DNA of 64,000 bases from Negadavirga shengliensis (GTDB lineage: Bacteria; Bacteroidota; Bacteroidia; Cytophagales; Cyclobacteriaceae): NCBI RefSeq assembly GCF_042652345.1, contig NZ_JBHSJJ010000008.1:124001-188000 (forward strand). Reading direction: 5' to 3'. The number at the start of each line of letters is the position of its first letter. Position 1 is the first letter of the stretch. This document shows positions 9,036 to 16,875 of the stretch, in pieces. A program made the translations under genes and the position numbers. The notes below the pieces were generated by a model. The model ran no database searches and had not been told where the DNA came from. It saw only the letters and a program-made list of their open reading frames with translations.

Positions 9036-10052
9036 TTATTTGTCAAGGTATACGGTTACTTTTTTTCCATCCAGTGTAAATTTTAGGTCCAAAGAATAGG
9101 CAATACTTTCCATCACGTTGACCAGGTAGTCATTATCAAACTTACCCGATACCACAGCGTTAGAGGGCATCTCGCCTGATGTCTCTATTTCCACATTATA
9201 CCACCGCTCCAACTGCCGAAAACATTCGTCCAGAGGAGTTCTTTCAAACAGCATAATGCCGTTTTTCCATAGAGCTGCTTTACTTAAATCGTAAGCTTTG
9301 ACGGCGAAAGAACGGTTTTGGGTGAGTGTGGTTTCCAAACCCGGCTCCAGGAGAACCTGGTCCTGGTCATTTTGCACTTTTATTTTTCCCGAAGTAAGCT
9401 GTACTTTGAATTGGTCGTCATATGCGTTGATATTGAAACTGGTTCCCAGCGCTTCCACCATCACATTGGCCGAAGTGACCCTAAAAGGCAGCAAGGAGTC
9501 AGGCGCCACTTCGAAATAGGCCTCTCCCTCCAGGAAAATGTTCCTGTTTGTGGTAGAATAATCCCCGTCATAGACGATACGTGAAGCGGAATTCAAGTAA
9601 ACTGTACTGCCATCCGGTAAAATGAACTTGGTTTTTTGCCCTTTTTCACTCTGCTTTTCAGTCATGACCGACGTGGCAAGAGGGCTTGGATCGTTGGGCT
9701 GCTCAAATAAGCCCGTAAAATAGTGAACGGAGAAAGCGACAGCAGCGATCAGCACGAAGCCAGCGGCGATAGCAAACCACTGCTTTTTATGTCTCTTCCT
9801 GTTTTCAAAGGTGGTGATTTTGGTGTTGATGCGCCTGAAAACATCCGCTTTCTCTTCCTCATCAGGGACTTGGGATTTGCTGGCCATCGCCTCCAGCAAC
9901 AAAGCAGCTTCGTCAAGTATCGCTTTTTTCTCTGGGTTTTCTTTTCGCCAATGTTCCCAAAACAGGTTTTTGCCGGAATCAGAATCCAGTATCCAGCGTC
10001 TGAAGCTAGGATCCTGCAAGAAATCTTCTATATGGTTGAATTCTCTTTTCAA
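9036..10052 (-). CDS. FecR-family anti-sigma factor
   Basis: The 338-residue protein has an N-terminal cytoplasmic region (about 1-80) that would hold the sigma factor, one membrane helix (QWFAIAAGFVLIAAVAFSV, about 86-105), a periplasmic FecR domain (TKFILPDGSTVYLNSASRI, GEAYFEVAPD, FRVTSANVMVEALGTSFNI) and a C-terminal DUF4974 module (RTPLDECFRQLERWYNVEI) that receives the signal from the SusC STN domain. The only plausible start is TTG at 10050-10052; no ATG lies upstream in frame, and the N-terminus aligns with the second FecR of this window, which also starts with TTG. It follows the sigma gene after 79 bases. Confidence 0.94.
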   Translation of the reverse strand: MKREFNHIEDFLQDPSFRRWILDSDSGKNLFWEHWRKENPEKKAILDEAALLLEAMASKSQVPDEEEKADVFRRINTKITTFENRKRHKKQWFAIAAGFVLIAAVAFSVHYFTGLFEQPNDPSPLATSVMTEKQSEKGQKTKFILPDGSTVYLNSASRIVYDGDYSTTNRNIFLEGEAYFEVAPDSLLPFRVTSANVMVEALGTSFNINAYDDQFKVQLTSGKIKVQNDQDQVLLEPGLETTLTQNRSFAVKAYDLSKAALWKNGIMLFERTPLDECFRQLERWYNVEIETSGEMPSNAVVSGKFDNDYLVNVMESIAYSLDLKFTLDGKKVTVYLDK

Positions 10053-10131
10053 GGTTTTTGGGAAAGATTTGCCTATAAGAACCCTGACTTGGAGAAATCT
10101 AACCTATCAACCGGATATTTTTTTGATTTTT

Positions 10132-10698
10132 TTAAAGCTCCGATAATTTTTTCTTGTCTATCTGCGCTCTCAACAGTCCACTGACTTTATTGATGATATT
10201 ATAAAGGTACTGCTGGTCCAGTCCGGTCAGGCTGCTGATTTCACTATAGTTGAGCCCTTCAAAAAACTTCAGGTGGACAATTTCCTTATGTCTTGGACTG
10301 AGCTGGTTGATGTATTTTTGCAGGTAAAGGGCGGTGGATTGGTTCTTTTCTTCCATCATCCAAACATCCATAAAGTTTTGGCTTTGTGAGACATTGTTCA
10401 ATACAGAGCTGTCAACCTTGAGGGTGTCTTTTTTCAGTTGTTTTAGTAGGTTTCGCCTGAACGCGGAAAAGAGATAAAACTTCATTGAATGCCGGATATC
10501 GATTTGTTTTTTGTTTGTCCATAGCCGGACAAACAAATCCTGTATGGTATCTTTGACCCTGTCTTCATCCTGGGTAATGTGCATACCATAAAAATAAAGC
10601 CCATCATAGTAGGTCTCATAGAGGTGTTGAAAAACCTCCCTGTTGCCGTAGGTTATCAACCTCCACAGTTCACTATCCGAACAATTAGCGAAGTCCAA
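10132..10698 (-). CDS. ECF RNA polymerase sigma-70 factor (FecI-like)
   Basis: This 188-residue protein has sigma region 2 (DEDRVKDTIQDLFVRLWTNK, KFYLFSAFRRNLLKQLKKD) and region 4 (YINQLSPRHKEIVHLKFFEG and a helix-turn-helix NYSEISSLTGLDQQYLYNII). It would direct transcription of the downstream SusCD locus when released by FecR. The N-terminus MDFANCSDSELWRLI matches the sister sigma factor at 28836 (DYSKCTDSEIWQKV), which fixes the start at TTG 10696-10698. No in-frame ATG exists between it and the upstream stop near 10771. Confidence 0.93.
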   Translation of the reverse strand: MDFANCSDSELWRLITYGNREVFQHLYETYYDGLYFYGMHITQDEDRVKDTIQDLFVRLWTNKKQIDIRHSMKFYLFSAFRRNLLKQLKKDTLKVDSSVLNNVSQSQNFMDVWMMEEKNQSTALYLQKYINQLSPRHKEIVHLKFFEGLNYSEISSLTGLDQQYLYNIINKVSGLLRAQIDKKKLSEL

Positions 10699-11061
10699 TT
10701 CTGTTGTTGTTTTGGGGACGAAGCAGTAGAACCTTCCGTAGAAAGTTTGTTTTATTTCACGCGAATTCCATCAAATATAAAGAATGCTGACTTTATAAAT
10801 AAAAATATTATCAGATAATTAAAAAATATCCTTTTATTTATACTCGCAAATCACATGGATTATAACGTAAATATTTCTTTTTGCAGCATTCACCAATTTT
10901 GAATAATAATAGTGGTTTGGTACGTTGTTGAGAATGTAAAACCTGATACTTGATAAAAAATGAATTTTTTTGCCATTTAATTGAATTAGGAAAAACGGGA
11001 TACATTTTTTGAATTCACCGCCGGGGGTTGATTTTCAAAGTGGCTCCCCTATTGAAAAAGC
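10699..11061. other. AT-rich intergenic region upstream of the sigma gene
   Basis: These 363 bases hold no convincing gene. They should contain the promoter of the sigma-FecR-SusCD operon (read on the minus strand) and the 3' end of the DUF2784 transcript. I see only AT-rich sequence with no exact TAnnTTTG box that I could assign with confidence. Confidence 0.5.
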
Positions 11062-11451
11062 TTAATGTTTTTGGCTGTTTTTGCTGAAAAAGTTGACTTT
11101 GATGGAAGCGATCAGTACGATGACGGCCAATCCTGCTGTAACGGCGTCTACCCAGGTGTCCGGGAACTGAAGCCCAAAAAGCCGTTCCATGAGATAGCTG
11201 ATATAAGAAGAGGGAAGATCGGTTTCTCCCAGCTCCCGAAGTACGTCCCAGTGCCAGTCCGTTAAGAAGCAATACCCCCACCCATACCAGATCCCCAAGA
11301 TAATCCACGACGCAAAAGTAAGGGTAATGGTGACAAAGTGCCACTTTTGCAGGGGTTTCCACATCCATGCAAACAGGTTGAAGAGTATGAGCGCGGTATG
11401 GAAGACAACAAAAAAGTTGTCGACCAGTTTAAGTAAACCCTGGTGTTCCAT
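11062..11451 (-). CDS. DUF2784 family membrane protein
   Basis: This 129-residue protein has about four predicted membrane helices (FFVVFHTALILFNLFAWMW, FVTITLTFASWIILGIWYGW, AVTAGLAVIVLIASI). The motif GIWYGWGYCFLTDWHWDVLR closely fits the conserved core of DUF2784 proteins, where Cys and Trp-His residues are conserved. The family has no known function. It is the last gene of a short minus-strand group, 84 bases after the copper-storage-like protein, with a GC-rich hairpin in between, so co-transcription is possible but not certain. A link to metal or redox stress is only guessed from the neighbour. Confidence 0.75.
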   Translation of the reverse strand: MEHQGLLKLVDNFFVVFHTALILFNLFAWMWKPLQKWHFVTITLTFASWIILGIWYGWGYCFLTDWHWDVLRELGETDLPSSYISYLMERLFGLQFPDTWVDAVTAGLAVIVLIASIKVNFFSKNSQKH

Positions 11452-11475
11452 TCTAGAGCATTTAGGTAAATGAGG

Positions 11476-11501
11476 CCAGCCGGTACCCTTTGGCCGGCTG
11501 G
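11476..11501 (-). terminator. GC-rich stem-loop after the Csp-like gene
   Basis: Bases 11476-11483 (CCAGCCGG) pair exactly with 11494-11501 (CCGGCTGG), with a 10-base loop. The hairpin is downstream of the Csp-like gene on the minus strand. The T run that follows is weak, so it may be a partial terminator. Confidence 0.5.
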
Positions 11502-11535
11502 TCGGTGTTGAACAATAAGATTTAGGGTATTTTTA

Positions 11536-11862
11536 TCAGGAGGCCAGCACGGCAAGACAGGCTTCCTGGCATTTTCTGCAGGCCTTGGCACACTCCTGAC
11601 AATGGTCATGATCATGTTTTTCACATTCATCTGCGCAAATACCACATACTCTTTCACAGAATTTCAATAAATCATCAAAAGGACCAAATTGCACGGATAG
11701 CATCTTGGCGGTGCTGCTGCATAGTTCTGCGCACACTCTGTCTGTCCGTATGCAGGTTATCATTTTTTCAAGATCCTTTTCCTCAAGACAGGCATCGGCA
11801 CAGTGATTGCAGGCTGCCGCACACTCGTTAAGTATTTGGATCAATTCTGATTTGCTGTTCAT
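11536..11862 (-). CDS. Four-helix-bundle copper-storage protein (Csp/DUF326)
   Basis: The 108-residue protein contains 16 cysteines, mostly as CxxxC or CxxC pairs on helices (NECAAACNHCADAC, CERVCGICADEC, CQECAKACRKCQEAC), plus a His-rich turn EKHDHDHC. This is the pattern of Csp proteins, which bind many Cu(I) ions inside a four-helix bundle. There is no signal peptide, which points to the cytosolic Csp3 type that buffers copper in the cytoplasm. No copper ATPase or copper regulator is visible nearby. The start is ATG at 11860-11862. Confidence 0.9.
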   Translation of the reverse strand: MNSKSELIQILNECAAACNHCADACLEEKDLEKMITCIRTDRVCAELCSSTAKMLSVQFGPFDDLLKFCERVCGICADECEKHDHDHCQECAKACRKCQEACLAVLAS

Positions 11863-11922
11863 GATTGTTTAGTTTATGGTTAAATGATAAAGTGTTTTAT
11901 GCACAAAGAATGTGCCCGGGAT

Positions 11923-12789
11923 TCAATTTTCCTTGAAATCCTCCAAAGCCATTTTAGCGAATTGTCCAATGATGACCTCTGCTTCTTCAAGTGTTTTAAA
12001 ACCTTCTACAAATACGGCCATGACCAAGGGTTTTTCCATAAAAATGATACCCGCATCTGCACGGATATAGTCCAGGGTGCCGGTTTTGTGGGCCATTTCC
12101 GTTTCTGGTGGCAGGTACCTGCGAAAAGCAGTGCCATCTGCACATGATTTCAGCAGGTGTATGGCTTCATCCCGGTATTCAGGAGACAGGAAATCCTCAT
12201 TTATAAGCATTAAAAACAACCGGTTGATCTCTTTTGCACTGGTGTAATTTTGCCGTCCCGCCTCTATGGCTTCAAAATCCATCATCAAGCGATTAAGCTG
12301 GGTGGCATGAAAACCTTGGCCCTTTAGCCATTGCTGAATGTTCTCCATGCCTAAAATGTTGATCAGGATATTGGTGGCCGTATTGTCACTGATACGGATC
12401 ATTTCCTCAGCCAGGTACCTCAAGGTAAACCGGCTGCCAGCGGGAAAAAGCTGAAGCTGCCCACTGCCTTCTGCTTTATCTTCTTCCTGAAGCTCGCGTA
12501 TCTCATCAAGGTCCACTTCTCCCCTCCCTACGGCCTCCATAAGGTAAAATAAAATCGGCACCTTGATGATGCTTGCCGAAGGCACCTGTTTTTCAGCTTG
12601 GTGGGAAAAGAGGACGGTGCCATCTCCCCGCTGTACCGTGCATGAAATTTCGATGTGCGGTGGCAGGTGATTTAGATACGCCTTGATATTTTCCTGTGCG
12701 CTTGTTTGGCAAAAAGATGCCTGCAGAAATAACAGCGTATAGATTACGGCTAACGTTGTATGGAAACCATATGGAGGATTGTCTTTCAT
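11923..12789 (-). CDS. Class A beta-lactamase-like serine hydrolase
   Basis: The 288-residue exported protein has a signal peptide ending near residue 30. It keeps the penicillin-binding-type motifs: SxxK as SIIK (Ser73, Lys76), SDN (134-136) and KTG (235-237). A Glu (E173, in MMDFEAIEAGRQN) lies where the omega-loop general base is expected, but the usual ExxLN motif is not intact. It may hydrolyse beta-lactams, or act on another amide or ester. It starts 7 bases after the abgT stop, so the two are one operon. A real resistance role is possible but unproven. Confidence 0.85.
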   Translation of the reverse strand: MKDNPPYGFHTTLAVIYTLLFLQASFCQTSAQENIKAYLNHLPPHIEISCTVQRGDGTVLFSHQAEKQVPSASIIKVPILFYLMEAVGRGEVDLDEIRELQEEDKAEGSGQLQLFPAGSRFTLRYLAEEMIRISDNTATNILINILGMENIQQWLKGQGFHATQLNRLMMDFEAIEAGRQNYTSAKEINRLFLMLINEDFLSPEYRDEAIHLLKSCADGTAFRRYLPPETEMAHKTGTLDYIRADAGIIFMEKPLVMAVFVEGFKTLEEAEVIIGQFAKMALEDFKEN

Positions 12790-12796
12790 GCGGATT

Positions 12797-14344
12797 TCAC
12801 ATCATGTTGTATTCGTAAGTGGATTGGAGGCCCAGCGGTATGCCCAAAGCCCAATAGATCAGCAAAAACAATGTCCATGTGATCAACAGGAAAATGGAAT
12901 AGGGGAGCATGATGGAGACCAAAGTCCCTATTCCGGTATTTTTCACATATTTTTGGCAAAAAACAACCACCAGAGGGAAATAGGGGAGAAGCGGGGTGAT
13001 GATATTGGAAACCGAATCTCCCACACGGTATGCTGCCTGAGTAAGGTCCGGTGAAATACCTATTTGCATCAGCATGGGTACAAAAATAGGGCTGATAAGT
13101 GCCCATTTTGCCGAAGCCGAGCCCACCAACAGATTGACAAATGCGCTTAAACATATAATGCCAACAATGGTTATTTGGCCGGGAAGCTGCATGCTTTGAA
13201 GAAAATTGGCACCCTTAAGGGCGATCAGGGCGCCGATATTTGATTTGCCAAAGGCATCAATGAACAGGGCACAAAAAAATGCCATCACAATGTAATGCGA
13301 CATGCTTCCCATGGATTTGCTCATGGATTGTACCACATCCGTAGAAGATTTGTAATTGCCTACAATAAATCCAAATAGGATACCCGGAACCCAGAATAAA
13401 AGGAATATCAAAGGGACAATGGATCTCATCAAAGGCGCTGTGAAGGAAGTGATCTCTCCATCCGGATCCCTGAGTGACGAATCTGTGGGATATGCCCACA
13501 GGAAAAGCCCCGCCAGCCCCGCGACCATCACCAGAGAAGCGATCTTGAACCCACGGGTTTCGGAGGCGGTAAGTTTTTCCATGGCGGGGATATCTTCCGG
13601 ATTGCCATCTACGGCGGTTGTTCGCTGCAGTCGAGGTTCAATAATTTTGTCGGTAATATACCATCCTACCCCGATGACCAACAAGCTGGAAAGTCCGGTA
13701 AATATAATATTGTTCAAGGGGTTCAGGGTAATTTCCGGATCAATGATGCGGGCCGCAGATTGGGTAAAGCTTTGAAGCAATGGGTCTATAGCCGAAGGGA
13801 TAAAATTGGCGCTGAAGCCGCCGGAAACTCCCGCGAAAGTGGCTGCGATGCCGGCCAGTGGGTGCCGGCCCACCGCATAAAATATAACCCCTCCCAAAGG
13901 AATCACCAGCACATAGCCTGCATCCACAGCAGTATGGCTTACGATAGCCACCAAAATCAAAATCGGTGTGATCAATTTCTCGGGGGTGAAGCTCAGCAAA
14001 TATTTGAGACCTGCATTGATATATCCCGAATGTTCTGCGACGCCTACCCCCAGCATGGCCAGCAAAACCACGCCAAGAGGGGGGAAGTTGATAAAGACAC
14101 CGATCATCCGGGATAGAAAATCCGCCATTTCCGGGCCTGTGAGTAAGTTTTGAATCCATAACTTGTCTCCCGTTCTAGGATCGGTTTCACCAAAGTCAAT
14201 GGGAGCGAGTATGGCCGAGAAAAACCAGGTGGCCAGCATCAGGATCAAAAAAAGGATGGCTGGATCGGGAAGCTTGTTGCCTATTTTTTCTATAAAATTG
14301 AGAAACTTGTCCAGGAGGGTGGTTTTTGCCGCTGTGTTTTCCAT
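12797..14344 (-). CDS. abgT: AbgT family transporter
   Basis: This 515-residue protein has about nine to eleven membrane helices and re-entrant loops. It matches the AbgT family from its N-terminus (FIEKIGNKLPDPAILFLIL) through VAIVSHTAVDAGYVLVIPLG, TFAGVSGGFSANFIPSAIDP, and the C-terminal LVGSASAKWALISPIFVPML. Family members either take up p-aminobenzoyl-glutamate or export p-aminobenzoate and sulfonamides by proton antiport. Here no abgA/abgB amidohydrolase is adjacent; the partner gene is instead a beta-lactamase-like hydrolase, which favours an antimetabolite or amide-product role (inference). Confidence 0.93.
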   Translation of the reverse strand: MENTAAKTTLLDKFLNFIEKIGNKLPDPAILFLILMLATWFFSAILAPIDFGETDPRTGDKLWIQNLLTGPEMADFLSRMIGVFINFPPLGVVLLAMLGVGVAEHSGYINAGLKYLLSFTPEKLITPILILVAIVSHTAVDAGYVLVIPLGGVIFYAVGRHPLAGIAATFAGVSGGFSANFIPSAIDPLLQSFTQSAARIIDPEITLNPLNNIIFTGLSSLLVIGVGWYITDKIIEPRLQRTTAVDGNPEDIPAMEKLTASETRGFKIASLVMVAGLAGLFLWAYPTDSSLRDPDGEITSFTAPLMRSIVPLIFLLFWVPGILFGFIVGNYKSSTDVVQSMSKSMGSMSHYIVMAFFCALFIDAFGKSNIGALIALKGANFLQSMQLPGQITIVGIICLSAFVNLLVGSASAKWALISPIFVPMLMQIGISPDLTQAAYRVGDSVSNIITPLLPYFPLVVVFCQKYVKNTGIGTLVSIMLPYSIFLLITWTLFLLIYWALGIPLGLQSTYEYNMM

Positions 14345-14366
14345 TTGGTTTTGTTTTGCCTGAAGC

Positions 14367-14374
14367 CAAAAATA
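14367..14374 (-). promoter_or_regulatory. Candidate -7 box for abgT
   Basis: The minus strand reads TATTTTTG here, a match to the Bacteroidota TAnnTTTG -7 element, 22 bases before the abgT ATG. No clear -33 TTTG at the usual spacing. Confidence 0.45.
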
Positions 14375-14474
14375 ATAAGGTAAAGCGAAAAATTAGGGGA
14401 ATTTCTTCGTTGAGATGGTTTTATTTTTTGATTTGGAAGTGGTTTTTGATTTTGATAGTCCGATTTTTTGGAAT

Positions 14475-15080
14475 GGAACGCGGATGACACGGATGTGGCG
14501 GATGCCCGCGGAACACCCAGCGCAATGGAACGCGGATAGCACGGATAAAGCGGATTGTCGCGGAAAAACACCGGTGCAATGGAACGCGGATGACACGGAT
14601 GTGGCGGATGCCCGCGGAACACCCAGCGCAATGGAACGCGGATAGCACGGATAAAGCGGATTGTCGCGGAAAAACACCGGTGCTATGGAACGCGGATGAC
14701 ACGGATGAAGCGGATAGTCGCGGATAAACACCGGTGCTATGGAACGCGGATGACACGGATGAAGCGGATAGTCGCGGAAAAACACCAGTGCAATGGAACA
14801 CGGATGACACGGATGAAGCGGATAGTCGCGGATAAACACCGGTGCTATGGAACGCGGATGACACGGATGAAGCGGATAGTCGCGGAAAAACACCGGTGCA
14901 ATGGAACACGGATGACACGGATAAAGCGGATAGTCGCGGAAAAACACCAGTGCAATGGAACGCGGATAGCACGGATTTGGCGGATGCCCGCGGAACACCC
15001 AGCGCAATGGAACGCGGATCACACGGATGGGGCGGATGCCTGCGGATAAAATCTGTGAAAATCCGCCTGATCGATGTCAT
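14475..15080. repeat. Tandem-repeat array 1, eleven 52/54-bp units
   Basis: Units begin GGAACGCGGAT at 14475, 14527, 14581, 14633, 14687, 14741, 14795, 14849, 14903, 14957 and 15009. Most are 54 bp; three variants (starting 14475, 14581, 14957) are 52 bp and carry GCCCGCGGAACACCCAGCGC. The 54-bp unit is itself about six 9-mers with a GCGGAT or ACGGAT core. The last unit decays into an inverted copy at 15061-15080. The array lies between the divergent abgT (start 14344) and the lipoprotein gene (start 15264). Because 54 is a multiple of 3, several frames stay open, but none looks like a real protein. Confidence 0.95.
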
Positions 15081-15263
15081 TTGTGGTGGGTTTTTCGAAC
15101 CATCAGCATATTATTGCGAAGGAACGAACAGTGGTAGTGAGTTTATTTATGATGATATCGATGGGTCCAATTGACTTTTTATGAGATTGTATTCAAAATT
15201 TAAATATCCGATGTATGGAATTCTTAAAAAAATACTTATTTTTTAGTTTAAATTATTGGAGTC

Positions 15264-16451
15264 ATGAAGCTATTTGTATACATGCTGATTTTGGTAGCTG
15301 CTTGTTCGTGCAGGCCAAGGTCTTCATTGGATATCTATCAAGGGAGTCTTGAGGAACTGGTTGTGGGTGAATTTATTTTATATAAAGATGTTGAGACGAA
15401 ATATATCCACAATTTAAGGACTGTTACTGAAAGGGAGGATTGGGTGATCTTAAGTTCTTATCTTCCGGATAACAGTGGAATTGTATTTAAGTTTTATGAC
15501 ATCGGTTCTTCCGAATTAATCCGTAAAATATCTATCCCATTTGAGGGTCCTGAAGCCTTGAAAGGGGGTAGGGGAGGAAGTGCTTTTCTACGCAATGAAG
15601 GTGAGGTCATCCTTATCGGTGGAAATGGGAACGTAGGATCATATGATAGCTCGGGTAGGAAAACCAATGAATGGAAGGTGGATTTTCATCTTCCTTCCAA
15701 CAGTTCTGAATTTGTAACTATGGAGACCAGAAAAGGATTGATGGTGGAGTGCGGAGACTGGATTCAAGTTGGGCAGGATCCTTCGAACCCCCTAAAAAAT
15801 TTCGATCCCAAATCCAGGCTTATGAGTTCGGAATTTCCATTGGATTTCTCATCTTGGCTGAGTCAAATCAACCTCAAAACCGGTCAGGTACGGCATTCCG
15901 TTTTTCATATTCCACGCGGATATGAGCTATTTCAGGGAGATGTTTTAGCCACCCAGCTTTTTGGGGCTGTGGACACAAAAAGGGGAGATTATTACCTTGG
16001 TTGGCCTTTTTCCGATACTTTATACAAGTTGAGGGATATGGAACTGGTGGAAAAGCTGAAACCGCAGACATCTGTTGATTTCAAATACATGCCGAGTGAG
16101 AGAATAGCAGTGGCTGAATCCTCTACCGTATGGATGTTGCCGAAGGAAGCTTCTCAGCATATTTTTTTACTTTATGATGAAGCAAATGACTTGTTTATCA
16201 GGGCATCCAAAATAAATGAATCAGGAATCGGGGAGACTAAGTTTGAAAGAACCAAGCATTATGTGCTCCAGGTATTTACAGGAGAATGGGTGCCATTGGG
16301 AGAATATTTTTTTGACTTTGAAAGTGTTCTGGATTTGGAGAATTGGTTTTTAACAGGAAAAGGGCTGTATCTCAACAAACCGGAACAACCGCTTGAAGAC
16401 GAGTATGTATTCTGGCATGTTGATTTGTCGAATTCGGGTACAAAGAATTAG
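15264..16451 (+). CDS. Lipoprotein, probable beta-propeller (DUF4221-like)
   Basis: The 395-residue protein starts with a short lipoprotein signal peptide (lipobox VAAC or CSC, Cys14 or Cys16). The mature part is beta-rich with repeated strand patterns (WVILSSYLPDNSGIVFKFYD, GEVILIGGNGNVGSYDSSG, GDYYLGWPFSDTLYKL), in keeping with the DUF4221 or 6-bladed propeller lipoproteins of Bacteroidota. No catalytic motif is seen. It stands alone, and is bracketed by two near-identical repeat arrays, so recombination between them would remove it. It is more AT-rich than its neighbours by eye, which may hint at transfer. Family assignment is moderate; function unknown. Confidence 0.75.
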   Translation: MKLFVYMLILVAACSCRPRSSLDIYQGSLEELVVGEFILYKDVETKYIHNLRTVTEREDWVILSSYLPDNSGIVFKFYDIGSSELIRKISIPFEGPEALKGGRGGSAFLRNEGEVILIGGNGNVGSYDSSGRKTNEWKVDFHLPSNSSEFVTMETRKGLMVECGDWIQVGQDPSNPLKNFDPKSRLMSSEFPLDFSSWLSQINLKTGQVRHSVFHIPRGYELFQGDVLATQLFGAVDTKRGDYYLGWPFSDTLYKLRDMELVEKLKPQTSVDFKYMPSERIAVAESSTVWMLPKEASQHIFLLYDEANDLFIRASKINESGIGETKFERTKHYVLQVFTGEWVPLGEYFFDFESVLDLENWFLTGKGLYLNKPEQPLEDEYVFWHVDLSNSGTKN

Positions 16452-16486
16452 GTTACCCAATCAGGATCTGTTGTGGTCAGTATGAA

Positions 16487-16834
16487 GGAACGCGGATGAC
16501 ACGGATAAAGCGGATAGTCGCGGATAAACACCGGTGCTATGGAACGCGGATGACACGGATGAAGCGGATAGTCGCGGAAAAACACCAGTGCAATGGAACG
16601 CGGATGACACGGATGAAGCGGATAGTCGCGGATAAACACCGGTGCTATGGAACGCGGATGACACGGATAAAGCGGATAGTCGCGGAAAAACACCGGTGCA
16701 ATGGAACGCGGATGACACGGATGAAGCGGATAGTCGCGGAAAAACACCAGTGCAATGGAACGCGGATGACACGGATGTGGCAGATGGTCACAGAAAAAAT
16801 CCGCGTGAATCCGCTCAATCCGCGTTATCCGCGT
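16487..16834. repeat. Tandem-repeat array 2, six 54-bp units with hairpin end
   Basis: Units begin GGAACGCGGAT at 16487, 16541, 16595, 16649, 16703 and 16757. The first five match units 5-9 of array 1 in the same order with only five mismatches in 270 bp, all G/A transitions. The sixth unit turns into an inverted copy. The array lies between the 3' ends of the lipoprotein gene and fabG. Confidence 0.95.
16760..16834. repeat. Imperfect inverted repeat closing array 2
   Basis: The arm at 16760-16794 (ACGCGGATGACACGGATG...) is an imperfect reverse complement of 16799-16834 (ending AATCCGCGTTATCCGCGT), with a very short A-rich loop. It would form a long hairpin just downstream of fabG and of the lipoprotein gene, and could stop transcription from either side. 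Confidence 0.75.
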
Positions 16835-16875
16835 GCTATGATGGAATAAGGTTTTTTATGAATCGAATTTTTTTA

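Noticed and set aside
14393..15080. Long open frames on both strands of array 1 coding 18-residue repeats
   Set aside because: They follow from a 54-bp repeat (multiple of 3) without stops. The predicted proteins have no domain, several frames are open at once, and 52-bp units break the frame.
14475..16834. CRISPR array
   Set aside because: Units are contiguous with no unique spacers and no cas genes nearby.
16448..16849. Similar repeat-encoded frames in array 2
   Set aside because: Same reason as array 1; no start signal or homology.
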